Translations under genes and position numbers: made by a program | The notes under the pieces: generated by a model | Seen by the model: the letters and a program-made list of their open reading frames with translations, nothing else | Databases searched by the model: none | What the model was told of the DNA's origin: nothing | Shown: in pieces, positions 63,413-64,000 of the stretch | Layout: each line of letters begins with the position of its first letter | How positions within the stretch are numbered: position 1 is the stretch's first letter | Origin: Acidobacteriota bacterium | Lineage (GTDB): Bacteria > Acidobacteriota > Terriglobia > Acidiferrales > UBA7541 | Reading direction: 5' to 3' | Assembly (NCBI GenBank): GCA_003223245.1 | Contig: QHYI01000109.1 | Coordinates: forward strand, 89,082-153,081 | DNA length: 64,000 nucleotides

Positions 63413-64000
63413 TTATCGCCCTTCGAACGGATAGCGGTCCTGCGCTTGCACAGCCGCGGCAACTTTCCGTCGCAGCGCAATCGTGTTCACTGGCGCGCGC
63501 TTGGCAAAACGCTTCAACACCGCCATTTGCGTAGTCAGCATGTCGCCTTCATGCACGGCGGCGATAGCCCGCCGCGCTTCGCGTTCCACGCGTTCCGCCG
63601 CGTCATTGATGAACACGCTCGCGGCATCGATCATTGTTTGCGAAGGGGATTCGCCCCTGGTTGCGGCCGCTTTTTGTGCACGCAGCAGGCAGGACTCCAT
63701 CGCGTAAATCTCCAGCACCACGTTTGAAAGCGCGCCGATCAATTCCTGCTCGTCCGCCAGCTTCTCGCGGAACTTCTGCACCGCGCCGCCTGCTGCCTGC
63801 AAAAACATTTTCTTCGCGTTGGCTACGACACGCGCCTCGTCCGCGAGCACTCCTTCCGGTGGTTCTTCAAACGAAGGTCCGGCAAGAATTTCATCCGCCA
63901 GCTTCATCGCCGCCGGAATCAGCGGCAACTGCCCGCCCATCGCTCGCTTCATCAGCATCTGGATAATCAGCATGCGATTGATTTCGTTGGTGCCTTCGAA
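63413..64000 (-). CDS. acyl-CoA dehydrogenase, C-terminal part (cut by window edge)
   Basis: The last 196 codons are present; the gene continues beyond 64000. The visible part opens with FEGTNEINRMLIIQMLMKRA, the FEG-TNEI-R signature of acyl-CoA dehydrogenases. A helical C-terminal extension of about 170 residues follows (VANAKKMFLQAAGGAVQKF), as in the very-long-chain/FadE-type branch. The enzyme makes the 2-enoyl-CoA in fatty-acid beta-oxidation. Confidence 0.9.
   Translation of the reverse strand, partial: FEGTNEINRMLIIQMLMKRAMGGQLPLIPAAMKLADEILAGPSFEEPPEGVLADEARVVANAKKMFLQAAGGAVQKFREKLADEQELIGALSNVVLEIYAMESCLLRAQKAAATRGESPSQTMIDAASVFINDAAERVEREARRAIAAVHEGDMLTTQMAVLKRFAKRAPVNTIALRRKVAAAVQAQDRYPFEGR

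Overview
The window looks like chromosomal DNA of a soil-type Acidobacteriota (Terriglobia-like) or a close relative. This is inferred from moderately high G+C, a 1,319-residue Oar-like TonB-dependent receptor with an N-terminal carboxypeptidase-regulatory domain, a choice-of-anchor-P-like exported protein, Tat-exported Gfo/Idh/MocA and TIM-barrel enzymes, a hopanoid radical-SAM enzyme and a b6f-type cytochrome cluster. No rRNA gene is present, so placement below phylum is not possible.

Layout. 0-6.8 kb: phoB-phoR-phoU (phosphate control) and sucA on the minus strand. 6.9-14 kb: an AMP-ligase/ACP/PlsC fusion, hpnH with a coupled small gene, a cold-shock gene followed by a small DNA-binding-like protein, and lipA. 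14-24 kb: the TonB-dependent receptor, flanked by a duplicated lipA 5' end; exported proteins; a lactonase-like hydrolase; an eL13-like protein; an RRM protein; an acyl-CoA ligase; and a truncated glycerol kinase. 24-28.6 kb: rpsU, a double zinc-ribbon protein, an aminotransferase and two Tat-exported sugar-type enzymes. 28.8-35.4 kb: a GCS2-type carboxylate-amine ligase, two ATP-grasp proteins, an M29-like peptidase and an AIM24 protein, with a convergent esterase. I propose this as an uncharacterised peptide or thiol pathway. 35.5-39.5 kb: methyltransferase, DinB, and a molybdenum hydroxylase large subunit without its Fe-S partner.

39.6-51.1 kb is a nine-gene minus-strand cluster. It encodes an outer-membrane-barrel-like protein with one c-heme site, a cupredoxin, a GltD-like flavo/Fe-S protein, a Rieske protein, split cytochrome b, an eight-heme cytochrome, a monoheme lipoprotein cytochrome and a two-domain exported protein. 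A Crp/Fnr regulator is divergent from it. Its recognition helix resembles that of CRP, and two CRP-type palindromes lie in the shared intergenic region, so control of the cluster by this regulator is a direct prediction.

51.2-58.2 kb is a decaying accessory region. It starts with a 5'-truncated tRNA(CAU), a frameshifted tyrosine-recombinase remnant and an intact tRNA(CAU). It continues into tandem copies of a roughly 1.2-kb cassette of zinc-ribbon (+), cold-shock (-), Cys/His-rich (-) and PilZ (-) genes, most of them broken by lost start codons, frameshifts, nonsense codons or lost zinc cysteines. 58.8-64 kb holds exported proteins, a hybrid histidine kinase, a ribbon-helix-helix gene with a premature stop, and the 3' end of an acyl-CoA dehydrogenase cut by the window edge.
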